A DNA stretch of 64,000 bases from a bacterium (GCA_021371935.1 JAJFVF010000002.1:62001-126000); one strand, 5' to 3'. Shown: positions 51,809-61,182, counted from the stretch's first letter. Notes: generated by a model from the letters alone, not told the origin. Made by a program: numbers and translations.

Positions 51809-52648
51809 CTACCCGAATCTGCCGGTCACATAGTCCTCAGTGCGCTTATCGGTAGGGCGCGTAAATATACCCGAAGACTCGCCGAACTCGATCATCTCAC
51901 CCATCAGGAAGAAACCCGTATAGTCCGATACACGCGCAGCCTGCTGCATGTTGTGAGTCACTATTACGATCGTGTAATCGGACTTGAGCGTCTGCATAAG
52001 CTCCTCTATCCTGAGAGTCGATATCGGGTCGAGCGCCGAGCATGGTTCGTCCATAAGCAATACTTCGGGCTTGACGGCCAGTACCCGCGCAATGCACAAT
52101 CTCTGCTGCTGGCCGCCAGATAAAGCCATGGCCGATTTGTGCAGATCGTCCTTTACTTCGTCCCAAAGCGCCGACCTCACGAGACTCTCCTCCACGATGT
52201 CTGATAGCTGAGACTTGCTCCTGACGCCATGAACCCTCGGACCATATGCAACGTTCTCAAAGATCGACTTCGGAAAGGGGTTGGGCTGTTGAAAAACCAT
52301 TCCCACTCTCTTGCGAAGGCTTACCACATCAACGTCGGCGTCATGTATATTCTTGCCATCGAGCAATATCGTCCCCTCTATTTTGACACCGGCGACCAGA
52401 TCGTTCATTCTGTTGAGGCACCGCAGAAAGGTCGATTTGCCACAGCCTGACGGTCCGATCAGGGCTGTGATTGCAGCGCTCGATATTTCTATACCGATCC
52501 CTTTGAGCGCATGAAAAGCGCCATAGTGCAGGTTGAGTGACGATACGGATATGCTTCCACAAATGTCTTTGCAGACGCGTTCGATCGGCGGGATAGCCGG
52601 ATCGATTGGCTTTTTTTTCAATGCAGCAGTTGCTCCCATCTCTACCAT
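51809..52648 (-). CDS. pstB: Phosphate ABC transporter ATP-binding protein
   Basis: 279 residues from ATG 52648 (GGAGG 6-7 nt upstream; start overlaps the pstA end by 7 nt). ABC ATPase: Walker [11 protein letters not shown]-loop [11 protein letters not shown], signature [16 protein letters not shown], Walker [14 protein letters not shown]-loop VTHN. The FQQPNPFP and NRMND features are PstB-specific. Energises high-affinity phosphate import with PstC/PstA. The N-terminus has about 30 extra residues before the ABC core. Confidence 0.95.
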   Translation of the reverse strand: MVEMGATAALKKKPIDPAIPPIERVCKDICGSISVSSLNLHYGAFHALKGIGIEISSAAITALIGPSGCGKSTFLRCLNRMNDLVAGVKIEGTILLDGKNIHDADVDVVSLRKRVGMVFQQPNPFPKSIFENVAYGPRVHGVRSKSQLSDIVEESLVRSALWDEVKDDLHKSAMALSGGQQQRLCIARVLAVKPEVLLMDEPCSALDPISTLRIEELMQTLKSDYTIVIVTHNMQQAARVSDYTGFFLMGEMIEFGESSGIFTRPTDKRTEDYVTGRFG

Positions 52649-53490
52649 GTTCTGGACCTCCTGAACCGGCCTCTTATGATCGCCGCGATAAGGTTCATGC
52701 CCAGCACCAGTATCAACAGCACCAGCGCAGTGCCCCACTTCATGCCCTCCGAAGCGCCGAATGCCTCAGAGACCAGCACATATAAGTGATACGGCAGCGC
52801 CATACATTTGTCCATCGCAGACTGCGGCAGCTTGGGCAAGTAAAATGCCGCGGCAGTAAACATAATCGGCGCGGTCTCTCCCGCAGCTCTGCCGACACCC
52901 AATATGACGCCGGTTATTATGCCTGCGGCTGAGTTCGGCAGCACGACCCGGTATATCGTCTGCCATTTGGTCGCCCCAAGAGCCAGGCTGCCGTCTCTGA
53001 ATGACTGGGGAACAGTCAGCAGTGCCTCCTCCGCAGAAGTGATGATTACCGGCAGCACCAGCAGCGCCAGTGTTAGCGACCCGGCCAAAATCGATACACC
53101 GAAATGCAAAAACAGCACGAACAAACCGTAACCGAAGAGGCCGTATACGATCGACGGCACACCGGCCAGATTGACAATGGCAAGCCTGATGAGCCTGGTG
53201 AACGCGTTCTTGGGAGCGTACTCAGTGAGGTAAATGGCGGCGAATATGCCTACCGGAACGGCAAAGGCAATAGTGCCGACCAACAAATAGAGCGTGCCTA
53301 TGATGGCTGGAAAGACCCCGCCTTCGGTCATACCGGAGCGCGGCGCCTGGGTCAAAAATGTCCAACTAATTACCTTTGCACCGTTTGCGATCAGAAAATA
53401 GAGTATCGCCGCAACAGGTATTATCACGACTATCGCAGACAGCGCCAGCACAGCAAAAGCAGCCTTTTCAGCCCTATGTTTGCTTGTCAC
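52642..53490 (-). CDS. pstA: Phosphate ABC transporter permease PstA
   Basis: 282 residues, six TM helices. The PstA hallmark ([21 protein letters not shown], cut to YLTEYAP) and [39 protein letters not shown] (in part [16 protein letters not shown]), and AGGIxG-like [20 protein letters not shown] are present. It ends 2 nt from the pstC stop in the shared operon. Confidence 0.95.
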   Translation of the reverse strand: MTSKHRAEKAAFAVLALSAIVVIIPVAAILYFLIANGAKVISWTFLTQAPRSGMTEGGVFPAIIGTLYLLVGTIAFAVPVGIFAAIYLTEYAPKNAFTRLIRLAIVNLAGVPSIVYGLFGYGLFVLFLHFGVSILAGSLTLALLVLPVIITSAEEALLTVPQSFRDGSLALGATKWQTIYRVVLPNSAAGIITGVILGVGRAAGETAPIMFTAAAFYLPKLPQSAMDKCMALPYHLYVLVSEAFGASEGMKWGTALVLLILVLGMNLIAAIIRGRFRRSRTW

Positions 53491-53491
53491 C

Positions 53492-54439
53492 CTAGTGCCT
53501 GCCTTTCTTTATCGCCAGGTCGGCGGCGAGGTTGATCGCAAAAGTAATTGCAAACAGGGCAAGACCGATCGCAAACAGCGCATGATAATGAGTCGATCTC
53601 TGCACAGTCTCGCCCATCTCCATCGCGATTGTGGCGGTCATCGTGCGTACGGGCGAAGTGAAAAACTGCCATAGACCCTTAGGCAATAGTGATGCAGGCA
53701 GATTGGACGCATTGCCTGCCACCATAAGCACAGTCATCGTCTCACCTATTGCCCTGCCGATTCCAAGCATACACGCAGCTATGATCCCGCTCTTTGCCGC
53801 AGGGACCGTGACTCCACGTATGGTTTCCCATCTGGATGCTCCCAACGCGAGCGAGCCGAGTCTGTATGACTTCGGCACGGCTGTTATGGCGTCTTCGGAT
53901 ATCGAGATTATGGTCGGCATCGCCATAAAACCCAGCATAATTGAGCCTGTCAGAGCGGTCAGGCCGGTGGGCAGATCGAAAATCTTTTGAATAAACGGAG
54001 CCGCGATAGTCAGGCCGATAAAACCGATCACTACCGAGGGTATCCCCGCCAGAACCTCTATGACCGGTTTTAATATTTCGCGCATCCACTTTGGAGCCAC
54101 CTCGGCAAGGTATATTGCACAGGCTATGCCCACCGGCACAGCAACCACAATCGAGCCGAGTGTGACAAACAGCGAACCCGCCAGCAGAGGCAGTATGCCG
54201 AATACATTGAACTCAGGCTGCCATGCCCTGCCCGAGAAGAATTTCCAGATGGTGACATGCTCGAACATTGGCACGGCATCCTTGGCAAGAAATACGAATA
54301 TCAGCATTATCGCGATTATTGCGACAAAGCCGTTGAACATAATGAAACGCGCAATGAGCCTATCTTTCCACCGGCTGATGCCGCCCACTTTGGTTATACC
54401 AATGCCTGAAACCGAGTCTCTCGTTGGTGATATACTCAT
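53492..54439 (-). CDS. pstC: Phosphate ABC transporter permease PstC
   Basis: 315 residues. TM segments with the PstC-type IAIMLIFVFLAKDAVPMFE, WQPEFNVFGILPLLAGSLF, AIYLAEVAPKWMRE, GIPSVVIGFIGLT, AITAVPKSYRLGSLALGASRWE and GRAIGETMTVLMVAGN. First gene of pstCAB, behind the 11-bp direct-repeat operator and a TATAAT box. Confidence 0.95.
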   Translation of the reverse strand: MSISPTRDSVSGIGITKVGGISRWKDRLIARFIMFNGFVAIIAIMLIFVFLAKDAVPMFEHVTIWKFFSGRAWQPEFNVFGILPLLAGSLFVTLGSIVVAVPVGIACAIYLAEVAPKWMREILKPVIEVLAGIPSVVIGFIGLTIAAPFIQKIFDLPTGLTALTGSIMLGFMAMPTIISISEDAITAVPKSYRLGSLALGASRWETIRGVTVPAAKSGIIAACMLGIGRAIGETMTVLMVAGNASNLPASLLPKGLWQFFTSPVRTMTATIAMEMGETVQRSTHYHALFAIGLALFAITFAINLAADLAIKKGRH

Positions 54440-54458
54440 ATCGGTCCTCTCAGGTTTG

Positions 54459-54513
54459 ATTATAGAATGCTATTCTTACAAGAGGCTGACATGCTTCTTA
54501 CGTTTGGCTGATA
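54459..54513 (-). promoter_or_regulatory. Candidate PhoB-type operator/promoter of pstCAB
   Basis: On the minus strand, four consecutive 11-bp units (plus 54503-54513, 54492-54502, 54481-54491, 54470-54480) carry ATCAG, GTAAG, GTCAG and GTAAG at the same offset, followed by TATAAT (plus 54459-54464). An 11-bp phase in place of a -35 is the PhoB/Pho-box arrangement. Confidence 0.5.
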
Positions 54514-54607
54514 GAAACAAACTAATAGGGCACGATCACAACATCACGCCCTATCATTAACTGGTCAATGGTAAATACCATCAACCCAGACAATTACAGC
54601 CTTTGTC

Positions 54608-54632
54608 CCTCCAGGTAAGATACCTGGAGGGA
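54608..54632. repeat. Hairpin repeat upstream of the DUF2500-like gene
   Basis: CCCTCCAGGTA (54608-54618) pairs with TACCTGGAGGG (54622-54632). The core is identical to the terminator at 55278-55310. It lies between the divergent pstC and DUF2500-like genes, where a terminator is not expected. Confidence 0.6.
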
Positions 54633-54720
54633 TAAAAAAGGTAGGGGCAGGGATTTTACTGACCATCAATGACTATTAGTGATACAATAACGTCGTTAAT
54701 CTATGGTTATGGAGAAAAAT

Positions 54721-55251
54721 ATGCGCTCTGGATCTCCACTGATGCCGCTATTTTGGATATTGCTTGCGCTTACTGCAGCGATATGTCTGATGTTGTATAG
54801 TCCATTCTTGTTTGGATACATCTTGATCGGTGTCGCCATCACGGTCGGAACAGCGGCAGCAGGCGTTATAATTTATGTAATCTATTGGCTGGTCAGCAAC
54901 AAGCTGTCAAGAATCTGCCGTGTTACCTCGAGAGTCATCCGCAGGCGTAAGAAAGACTGGGATGTCTCGCTAGTAGGCGGCACACCAACATCGGCTATAG
55001 CGAGGTTGGGAATGATGGGAGGAGATCACAAAGCCGCAAGTAAAGCATATTCAAGAGAAATGGCTCGCGGTAATATTCCTGAATTAACATTGATGGATGG
55101 GACCAACTACTTTGTAACTTTTGATGTCAATGGACACGAAGTCGAGTTTTCTGTGACTGAAGCAGACTACATCAAGTGTTCCGAAGGGGCTAAAGGTCTG
55201 TTGGTTTTTCAGGGCGAGGAGTTCAAGCATTTCATACCAAATGTGGGCTAA
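54721..55251 (+). CDS. DUF2500-like membrane protein
   Basis: 176 residues from ATG 54721 (GGAG 6 nt upstream; ATG 54703 lacks an SD). Two TM helices (LFWILLALTAAICLMLYSPF; GYILIGVAITVGTAAAGVII with IYVIYWLV), a basic cytosolic segment (RVIRRRKKDW), and a C-terminal beta domain YFVTFDVNGHEVEFSVTEADY..KGLLVFQGEEFKHF resembling DUF2500. It is encoded within the phosphate region on the opposite strand; no functional link is shown. Confidence 0.65.
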   Translation: MRSGSPLMPLFWILLALTAAICLMLYSPFLFGYILIGVAITVGTAAAGVIIYVIYWLVSNKLSRICRVTSRVIRRRKKDWDVSLVGGTPTSAIARLGMMGGDHKAASKAYSREMARGNIPELTLMDGTNYFVTFDVNGHEVEFSVTEADYIKCSEGAKGLLVFQGEEFKHFIPNVG

Positions 55252-55277
55252 ATCAATCGCTACCAAACGGAAATATC

Positions 55278-55310
55278 TTATCCCTCCAGGTAAGATACCT
55301 GGAGGGATAA
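55278..55310. terminator. Bidirectional terminator
   Basis: TTATCCCTCCAGGTA (55278-55292) pairs perfectly with TACCTGGAGGGATAA (55296-55310), between convergent DUF2500-like and pstS genes. Confidence 0.85.
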
Positions 55311-55322
55311 GAAAGAAACATA

Positions 55323-56171
55323 TTACTTAACCGGAACGTAACCAGCCTTCTTCACCAGAGCCTGGCCTTCATCGCTGAGGCCGAACTTGAGAAATTCGCT
55401 TGCAAGTCCTCTGGGTGAACCCATCGTGTAGGCATACAGGTATCGGAAAAGCGGGTATGTGCCGTTTTTGACATCCGCATCGGTCGGGACCATGCCGCGC
55501 TCGCCGGTCTTGCGCGATATGGAGATGATCTTGACCTTGCCCGACTTTGCGAACTCATCGGCATAAGCCATACCGACATAACCTATGGCGTCCTTGGACT
55601 GAGAGACCGCCTGCGCAACCGCAGCATTGGAAGGCATAGAGAGCATGTCCTTGCGATATGCTCTGCCGCCCAAAACAGCTTCCTGGAAGAAACCGTAGGT
55701 GCCGGAACTGGAGTCGCGTCCGACAGCCACTATACTGCCGCTGTCTCCACCGACCGACTTCCATGACTCGGCCTTGCCGCTATATATGGCTGCGAGCTGA
55801 GCAATCGTCAGGTTCTTTACGTTATTGGACGGGTGCGCAATGATCGCAAGACCGTCTTTTGCCAGCTTTGTGGCGACGAGTTTCGAGTTTCGCGATCGAG
55901 CAGTTTCGATCTCCTTGGACTTGGCTTCACGAGAAGCGTTTGCTATATCACAAGTGCCGTTGAGCAGCATTGAGATTCCGGTGCCGCTGCCGCCGCCGCT
56001 TACTGATATGGATTTGCCCGGGTGCTTGGCCATATATTCCTCGGCCCATATCTGGGCAAGTGGAAGAACGGTGGTCGAACCTGCTATTTTCAGGTTGTTC
56101 TTCGATGCAGCCATCGCTGCAGAGCTTACAATAGTTGTGAGCGCAACCAATGCGCATATAAGCCTTTTCAT
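55323..56171 (-). CDS. pstS: Phosphate-binding periplasmic protein PstS
   Basis: 282 residues from ATG 56171 (AGGAG upstream). Signal peptide ICALVALTTIVSSAAMA. PBP fold with KIAGSTTVLPLAQIWAEEY, phosphate loop SGGGSGTGISMLLNGTCDIA, GRDSSSGTYGFFQEAVLGG and DAIGYVGMAY. The gene starts 15 nt after the porin stop and so is probably in the porin operon, separate from pstCAB. Confidence 0.94.
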   Translation of the reverse strand: MKRLICALVALTTIVSSAAMAASKNNLKIAGSTTVLPLAQIWAEEYMAKHPGKSISVSGGGSGTGISMLLNGTCDIANASREAKSKEIETARSRNSKLVATKLAKDGLAIIAHPSNNVKNLTIAQLAAIYSGKAESWKSVGGDSGSIVAVGRDSSSGTYGFFQEAVLGGRAYRKDMLSMPSNAAVAQAVSQSKDAIGYVGMAYADEFAKSGKVKIISISRKTGERGMVPTDADVKNGTYPLFRYLYAYTMGSPRGLASEFLKFGLSDEGQALVKKAGYVPVK

Positions 56172-56185
56172 TTGCAATTTCTCCT

Positions 56186-57658
56186 TTAGAACGTTACAAT
56201 CCATTCAGCCAAAAGACCGTTGTTGTCTATGCTGTTGTGCTCCTCGTCGGTGAACTTGTAGAAGAGCTTCAATCTGCTGTTTTCATCCAGCCAGCGAATT
56301 GCACCGACCTCCCATGAACTTACCCTGCCATATGTGGGAGCTTTGGGGTCTTCGGACATCGTTGAATAGCGGGCGACAAGCGTATCTGCAGTATCGAGAT
56401 TGTAGCCGAGCTGAGCATAATAGCCGCTCTGCCACAGATCCTGATCGTAGTTATTGGGATTGACGTCATCGAAGCCCTTGCCTCGAATATACTCGCCCTT
56501 GAACGTAAGATTGCTCATGTAATATTGCAGATCAGCGCCGTATCTGATCTTCTTGGATGGGTCGTAGAGCACCGTGCCTGCGGAGTTCTTATACCATATT
56601 CCATAGCCATGGTAGCCCGAAAGACCCAGATCGAGATCGCCGAGCCTGAACTTCACGTTTGCAAGAACATCTTTGGCGTCGTTGTTGTCGACTGCCGATG
56701 TGGAGCCGTTTTCGATACCTGTCCCGTTGTATGCGCCGATTGTCCATAGGATTTTCGAACTGGCCGGGCTTGTCAGGATTGCACCGGTGTCTCTCTCACC
56801 AGGGAAGAACCTGCGCACAAAAAGCGCTCGCTCGGGCGTCTCGCGCTTTGAAGATGAATACGGCACTTCGTAGCCAAACCACCAGTTCTGCTGGCCGACC
56901 TGGAAACTCGGGGCTATTATGCAGCCGTCACCAAAAGCATAGTTGAAATAGGCGTCCTTGACGGAGGTCGAGTTTTTACCCATATCAAGCTGCAAAACCG
57001 CAGTGCTGCGGATGGTCGGAGTTGCGGTGACCTTTACTCTTGCACGGCGCACAAGAAATGTGTCGTAGTAACTCTTTTCTGCGGTAGTGTCCTTGGTGTA
57101 ATCAAGTGTCTGATAGCGGCTCTGAACATAGCCGCTAACCTTTATCTTGCTGAGTTTGGCAACGTTGGACGCTGTGGTCTGAACAATGCCCTCTTCATCG
57201 TTTAGCATGGCGTCATGAGTCGCGATCGTCGCTTTCAACTCAGCCACGGTGGCCTCAACAGTATCGAGCCTGGTTCCAATAACTGTAAGCTCCACCTTGA
57301 ACTCGTCTACCAGTTTGGTGATGGTGGCCAGGTCTTGAGCGCTTACCTCGCCGGCAGGAGCCTGTGGCAGTGTGGTTGATGTGGGAACAGCGGCGGATTT
57401 GCCCGATTGAGACTTGACGGCTGCCAGTTTCTCATTCATACCTTCGATGATGCGGGCTATGACAGTCGCAAATTCATAGCGGGTCATGGTCCGCTCTCCC
57501 AAAAAGTCACCATTGGGGTATGCGACTATGTAGCCCTTTTCAACAAGATCGTTGACCGCCTCGTAGGCCCAGTGGCCGTTCGGCACATCATTCACAGTTT
57601 GGGCAGTCACAGAGATAGCACAGCCCAGAAGCAACACTATTGCCAGAAACTTTTTCAC
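56186..57658 (-). CDS. SLH-domain outer-membrane porin (phosphate-selective OprO/P-like)
   Basis: 490 residues. Signal peptide FLAIVLLLGCAISVTA; SLH domain at about 22-72 (VPNGHWAYEAVNDLVEKGYI, MTRYEFATVIARII), which in diderm relatives tethers the barrel to secondary wall polymer; a coiled-coil stretch (LDTVEATVAELKATI) then a 16-to-18-strand porin region starting KVSGYVQSRYQTLDYTK with RRARVKVTATPTIRST and the final Phe in LLAEWIVTF. The porin O/P group fits phosphate uptake. It precedes pstS in the same operon. Confidence 0.88.
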   Translation of the reverse strand: MKKFLAIVLLLGCAISVTAQTVNDVPNGHWAYEAVNDLVEKGYIVAYPNGDFLGERTMTRYEFATVIARIIEGMNEKLAAVKSQSGKSAAVPTSTTLPQAPAGEVSAQDLATITKLVDEFKVELTVIGTRLDTVEATVAELKATIATHDAMLNDEEGIVQTTASNVAKLSKIKVSGYVQSRYQTLDYTKDTTAEKSYYDTFLVRRARVKVTATPTIRSTAVLQLDMGKNSTSVKDAYFNYAFGDGCIIAPSFQVGQQNWWFGYEVPYSSSKRETPERALFVRRFFPGERDTGAILTSPASSKILWTIGAYNGTGIENGSTSAVDNNDAKDVLANVKFRLGDLDLGLSGYHGYGIWYKNSAGTVLYDPSKKIRYGADLQYYMSNLTFKGEYIRGKGFDDVNPNNYDQDLWQSGYYAQLGYNLDTADTLVARYSTMSEDPKAPTYGRVSSWEVGAIRWLDENSRLKLFYKFTDEEHNSIDNNGLLAEWIVTF

Positions 57659-57767
57659 TTCATTCCCCTTTCTCCTATGTATCAGGTTAACGAGACAAGA
57701 TTACAGCCCCATGCTTACAGCAGTCTGACATCTCAATTTCCCGGTCCTTAACTTTGTAAATTCGCAT

Positions 57768-57800
57768 GCATCTAACTCAGGCACAACACAAACCTAACAA
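57768..57800 (-). promoter_or_regulatory. Candidate PhoB-type operator upstream of the porin-pstS operon
   Basis: On the minus strand, three 11-bp units (TTGTTAGGTTT, GTGTTGTGCCT, GAGTTAGATGC) have GTTAG/GTTGT/GTTAG at a constant phase. It lies between the porin and the divergent PhoB-like regulator, about 110 bp from the porin ATG. Compare the pstCAB operator. Confidence 0.4.
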
Positions 57801-57839
57801 TTGCGACTTAATATACATTTGGATCAATATGCTAACCTA

Positions 57840-57906
57840 TATTATGCTGGAAGCGCATAATACGGGTCTCCGAGAGCATTATTCACGTTCATCATTAATA
57901 ATGCGG
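57840..57906 (+). repeat. REP-like two-hairpin repeat, copy C (degenerate)
   Basis: Hairpin 1 retains ATTATGC/GCATAAT (57841-57847 with 57855-57861); hairpin 2 pairs GCATTATTCACG (57876-57887) with CATTAATAATGC (57893-57904), two mismatches. The spacer TCTCCGAGA matches the other copies. It ends 20 nt before the regulator ATG and so would be in its mRNA leader. Confidence 0.75.
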
Positions 57907-57926
57907 GCTAAGCTGAGGTAATTGTT

Positions 57927-58613
57927 ATGTCTGCGCGAGTGATTGTGGTTGAAGATGAAGAGGATATTGCCCTGCTGCTGAAGCACAATCTTGAAGCAGA
58001 AGGCTACAGTGTCGAAATATGCGAGGATGGAGTGCAGGCACTCGATGCAGTGCGGCGTGAGCCACCCAATCTGATGCTGCTGGATGTTATGCTGCCCATT
58101 GTTGACGGCAAGGAGGTCTGCCGAGCAGTACGGCGCGACTACGATTTCCCGATTATAATGGTCAGCGCCAGGTCCGGAGAAGTGGACAAGGTGATCGGGC
58201 TGGAGGTCGGCGCTGACGATTATATCGCAAAACCGTTCAGCATCATCGAACTTGTGGCGCGTGTTCGCTCGGCCTTGAGGAGATCGTCAGGCGAGACCAG
58301 GCGAAAAGACGAAATCCTGCGCGGAGGTGGTGTCATCCTCGATCGCGCAAGACACGAGGTTAGAGTGGCCGATAATATCGTCGAGTTGCGTCCCAAAGAG
58401 TTCGCTCTGCTTGAAATCCTGCTCGCCGGCAAAGGACGGGTCTTTGACAGGGATTCCCTACTGGAAAAGGTTTGGGGTGAGGACGAATATATCGACCATG
58501 GTACTATCGATGTTCATGTGCGCAGGCTGCGCGAGAAGATCGAGACGGACCCAGCAAATCCACGCTATGTGGTCACGGTGCGCGGAGTTGGCTATAAATT
58601 TGGCATAGAGTGA
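57927..58613 (+). CDS. OmpR/PhoB-family response regulator
   Basis: 228 residues. Receiver domain with acidic pair EDEED, phospho-acceptor Asp in LMLLDVMLPIVDG, switch Thr/Ser region MVSARSG and Lys in DDYIAKPFS; DNA-binding winged helix VELRPKEFALLEILLAGKGR, DRDSLLEKVWG, GTIDVHVRRLREKI and YVVTVRGVGYKF. Adjacent to the phosphate genes, so a PhoB/PhoP role is inferred. The usual partner kinase (PhoR) and PhoU are not in the window. Confidence 0.9.
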   Translation: MSARVIVVEDEEDIALLLKHNLEAEGYSVEICEDGVQALDAVRREPPNLMLLDVMLPIVDGKEVCRAVRRDYDFPIIMVSARSGEVDKVIGLEVGADDYIAKPFSIIELVARVRSALRRSSGETRRKDEILRGGGVILDRARHEVRVADNIVELRPKEFALLEILLAGKGRVFDRDSLLEKVWGEDEYIDHGTIDVHVRRLREKIETDPANPRYVVTVRGVGYKFGIE

Positions 58614-58688
58614 GAATACCGGTTTGTTCTTCACTAAACGTGGGTAAGCTCTGCTATAGATACATAGTATTTATCTAAGGAGTAAGAA

Positions 58689-59141
58689 ATGGAAGACAAA
58701 CCAAAAATAATGACCACTAGAGCTGTCGGCGAATGGACAGCACCTATGCTCATAACCGCGAAGATGGGAGAATTTGACGCCATTTTGGATGAGCCTGCAT
58801 ACTTGGGAGGCACAAACAAAGGTGCATCTCCTATGGAATATGTCACTGCAGCACTGATAGGATGTGCGGGGATCACCCTTTCACTGGTTGCAAAACAAAT
58901 GGACTTCAGTTTCTCGACCGCAAGGTTCGAAGCTGAAGGCGATATAGACCTAAGAGGATTTGCGGGGATGCCCGGAGTCTGCAGGCACTTCTGCAGTTTT
59001 AGAGGCAAGTTCTACATAAAGACCAACGAAAGCCAAGAGAGACTGGATATGGTCAAAGAACAGGTCGAAAACCGCTGTCCAGTATTTAACCTGCTCCATG
59101 ACGCAGGGGTCCAGACCGAAATAGAGTGGATAAGAGAATAG
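58689..59141 (+). CDS. OsmC/Ohr-family protein
   Basis: 150 residues; AGGAG lies 6 nt before the ATG. OsmC fold with the redox Cys pair in ALIGCAGITLSLVAKQM and ENRCPVFNLLHDAG, and GGTNKGASPMEYVTAAL. These proteins reduce organic hydroperoxides or bind reactive sulfur. Followed by a strong terminator. Confidence 0.9.
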   Translation: MEDKPKIMTTRAVGEWTAPMLITAKMGEFDAILDEPAYLGGTNKGASPMEYVTAALIGCAGITLSLVAKQMDFSFSTARFEAEGDIDLRGFAGMPGVCRHFCSFRGKFYIKTNESQERLDMVKEQVENRCPVFNLLHDAGVQTEIEWIRE

Positions 59142-59176
59142 CCTGGTCCATTATGGCTTAATAAATATTGTTTACA

Positions 59177-59216
59177 AAGCACGAAAATGCAAAATCTGTT
59201 TTCGTGCTTCTTTTTT
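59177..59216 (+). terminator. Strong intrinsic terminator
   Basis: AAGCACGAAAA (59177-59187) pairs with TTTTCGTGCTT (59199-59209), followed by CTTTTTT. It ends the OsmC gene. Confidence 0.92.
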
Positions 59217-59293
59217 AAATTTGTGCAGGATTCCCGAATTGTAATCTATAAACAAATGCCGGTATATATATACAATCTGCAAGAGGTATCGAC

Positions 59294-60034
59294 ATGAATG
59301 ATGTTACACGCGTTACTGTCTGGAATGAATTTCGACATGAACAGATCGATGGTGGAGAGCCTAATAAGGTATATCCCAAAGGCATGCACAATGCCATAGC
59401 CGACTATCTGAAGAAGCAGCCCGGGTTTGAGGTCCGCACAGCTACGCAGGATGAACCTGAGCACGGCCTAACCGATGAAGTGCTTGCAAACACCGATGTG
59501 CTTATATGGTGGGGGCATGCAGCGCACAACGAAGTAAAAGATGAGATCGTCGATAGAGTCCAGCAACATGTCCTGGATGGAATGGGATTGATCGCGCTGC
59601 ACTCAAGTCATTTCTCAAAGATATTCAAGAAACTGATGGGTACAACGTGCAACCTGAAGTGGCGCGAGATTGGTGAGAAAGAAAGGATCTGGATTATTGA
59701 CCCGTCTCACCCGATTGCAGCAGGCCTGCCCGAGTATTTCGAGATACCGCATGAAGAAATGTACGGCGAGAGATTCGATATCCCTGCGCCGGACGAGCTG
59801 GTATTGGTGAGCTGGTTTGAAGGCGGCGAGATCTTCCGCAGCGGGTGCTGCTGGCACAGAGGCCGAGGCAAAGTCTTCTATTTCAGACCCGGCCATGAGA
59901 CTTTCCCTGTCTACTACCAGGAAGAGGTGCTTAAGGTCATCGAAAATGCAGTTAGGTGGGCAAAACGCTCGGGTGGACCCGCACACTACTACGGTCATGT
60001 TCCTCAGCCTCTGGAGAATATCACATCGAAGTAG
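59294..60034 (+). CDS. ThuA-domain protein
   Basis: 246 residues; GAGGT precedes the ATG. ThuA-like glutamine-amidotransferase fold: [74 protein letters not shown] (in part [20 protein letters not shown]) and [16 protein letters not shown]. ThuA relatives act in trehalose or other sugar metabolism. Its partner genes (dehydrogenases) are not nearby. Confidence 0.85.
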   Translation: MNDVTRVTVWNEFRHEQIDGGEPNKVYPKGMHNAIADYLKKQPGFEVRTATQDEPEHGLTDEVLANTDVLIWWGHAAHNEVKDEIVDRVQQHVLDGMGLIALHSSHFSKIFKKLMGTTCNLKWREIGEKERIWIIDPSHPIAAGLPEYFEIPHEEMYGERFDIPAPDELVLVSWFEGGEIFRSGCCWHRGRGKVFYFRPGHETFPVYYQEEVLKVIENAVRWAKRSGGPAHYYGHVPQPLENITSK

Positions 60035-60117
60035 CACATCTCATATATTGACTTGAAGCCGGCGGAGCCCTATTATTAAGTCAGCCTATCCATTTTCACG
60101 AGGAGGAGTAGAGAGAA

Positions 60118-61143
60118 TTGAGTAGACTGACTAGGTACGGGGCTCTGGCGGCTGCATTTGTGTTTGCTTCAACAATTACGGTAACAGCAGCAACAAAAAA
60201 AACTACGGCCAAGACCCCACATTATGTTCAAGGAACAACTCAACTCAAAGGTGAATATGCCGAGTTCGGCAAGACATATACCCTGGGTAAGAGTAACCCT
60301 TTTAACATCACTTTAAAAAGCGCGGAGTATACTATCGATCCGGTAAAGGTAGGCGATCAAACATATGTGCCGACCGCGGAAGAGAAACTGATCGTATACC
60401 ATATGACCTATCACAACCCGCAGCCGAACGAATACTTTGTCAGATGGGACAATTTCTCATTTACAGTGGTCGACCCGCAGAGCCAGAATCACGACGGGCT
60501 TACAGCCCTTGGAATGGAAAAGGACAAGCAGTCTTGTTCTATGAGCCTCAAGCCCGCACAAAAAATAGACGTATATGGTGTGATGCCTGTGCCTGCAAAA
60601 GGCGAAATGCCAAAGTTGATTATCAAGTCTGACGATGATCTTGTGCTTCGTTATGACCTCAGGGGCAATGTGAAAGGACTGCCTGCAGAATATGCCGATC
60701 CGGCAGATAAGACCAACGCTACTGTCCTCGACAAGATTCCTGCGAAGATGGGTGTCTACTACCCATTGAGTGGGCTTGAAGTGAAACTCGACAAGATCGA
60801 GGTCAATGACGACCCTAAAATGGGCGAACAAGAGACCGAGGAAGGCAACGTTTTCCTGATTGTGTATCTGAGCGTCAAAAATGTGGGGACTTCTCCTCTG
60901 TTTATGCGATGGGATACATTTGATCCCATAATAACCGACACTGATGGTGTAGAAGTGGGGAGTTGCGTAGACATGCTCCAAAAGAGCAAGGACAGGTCTT
61001 TTTCATCCGATGTTAAGCCTGGGCAGGAGATATCAGTTCGCTCCATATTCACAATCCCTGAAGATACTGATGTAAAGACTCTATCCATGCACGTTGATGA
61101 GAATAGGACGTTTATCTTTGATATCAGTTCCGTAAAAAGCTAA
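60118..61143 (+). CDS. Secreted protein with duplicated DUF4352-like domain
   Basis: 341 residues from TTG 60118 (AGGAGGAG about 9 nt upstream). The signal peptide (LAAAFVFASTITVTAA) is followed by two related beta-sandwich repeats: LIVYHMTYHNPQPNEYFVRW..SCSMSLKPAQKIDVYGVMPVP and FLIVYLSVKNVGTSPLFMRW..SFSSDVKPGQEISVRSIFTIP. The pattern resembles DUF4352/telokin-like extracellular domains. No catalytic motif. Probably a periplasmic or surface-binding protein; ligand unknown. Confidence 0.7.
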   Translation: MSRLTRYGALAAAFVFASTITVTAATKKTTAKTPHYVQGTTQLKGEYAEFGKTYTLGKSNPFNITLKSAEYTIDPVKVGDQTYVPTAEEKLIVYHMTYHNPQPNEYFVRWDNFSFTVVDPQSQNHDGLTALGMEKDKQSCSMSLKPAQKIDVYGVMPVPAKGEMPKLIIKSDDDLVLRYDLRGNVKGLPAEYADPADKTNATVLDKIPAKMGVYYPLSGLEVKLDKIEVNDDPKMGEQETEEGNVFLIVYLSVKNVGTSPLFMRWDTFDPIITDTDGVEVGSCVDMLQKSKDRSFSSDVKPGQEISVRSIFTIPEDTDVKTLSMHVDENRTFIFDISSVKS

Positions 61144-61155
61144 CCGTCTGATAAT

Positions 61156-61182
61156 GATAGGCCGAGCACTCCTCGGCCTATC
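61156..61182. terminator. Bidirectional terminator
   Basis: GATAGGCCGAG (61156-61166) pairs with CTCGGCCTATC (61172-61182) between convergent genes (duplicated-domain protein and argH). Confidence 0.8.
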
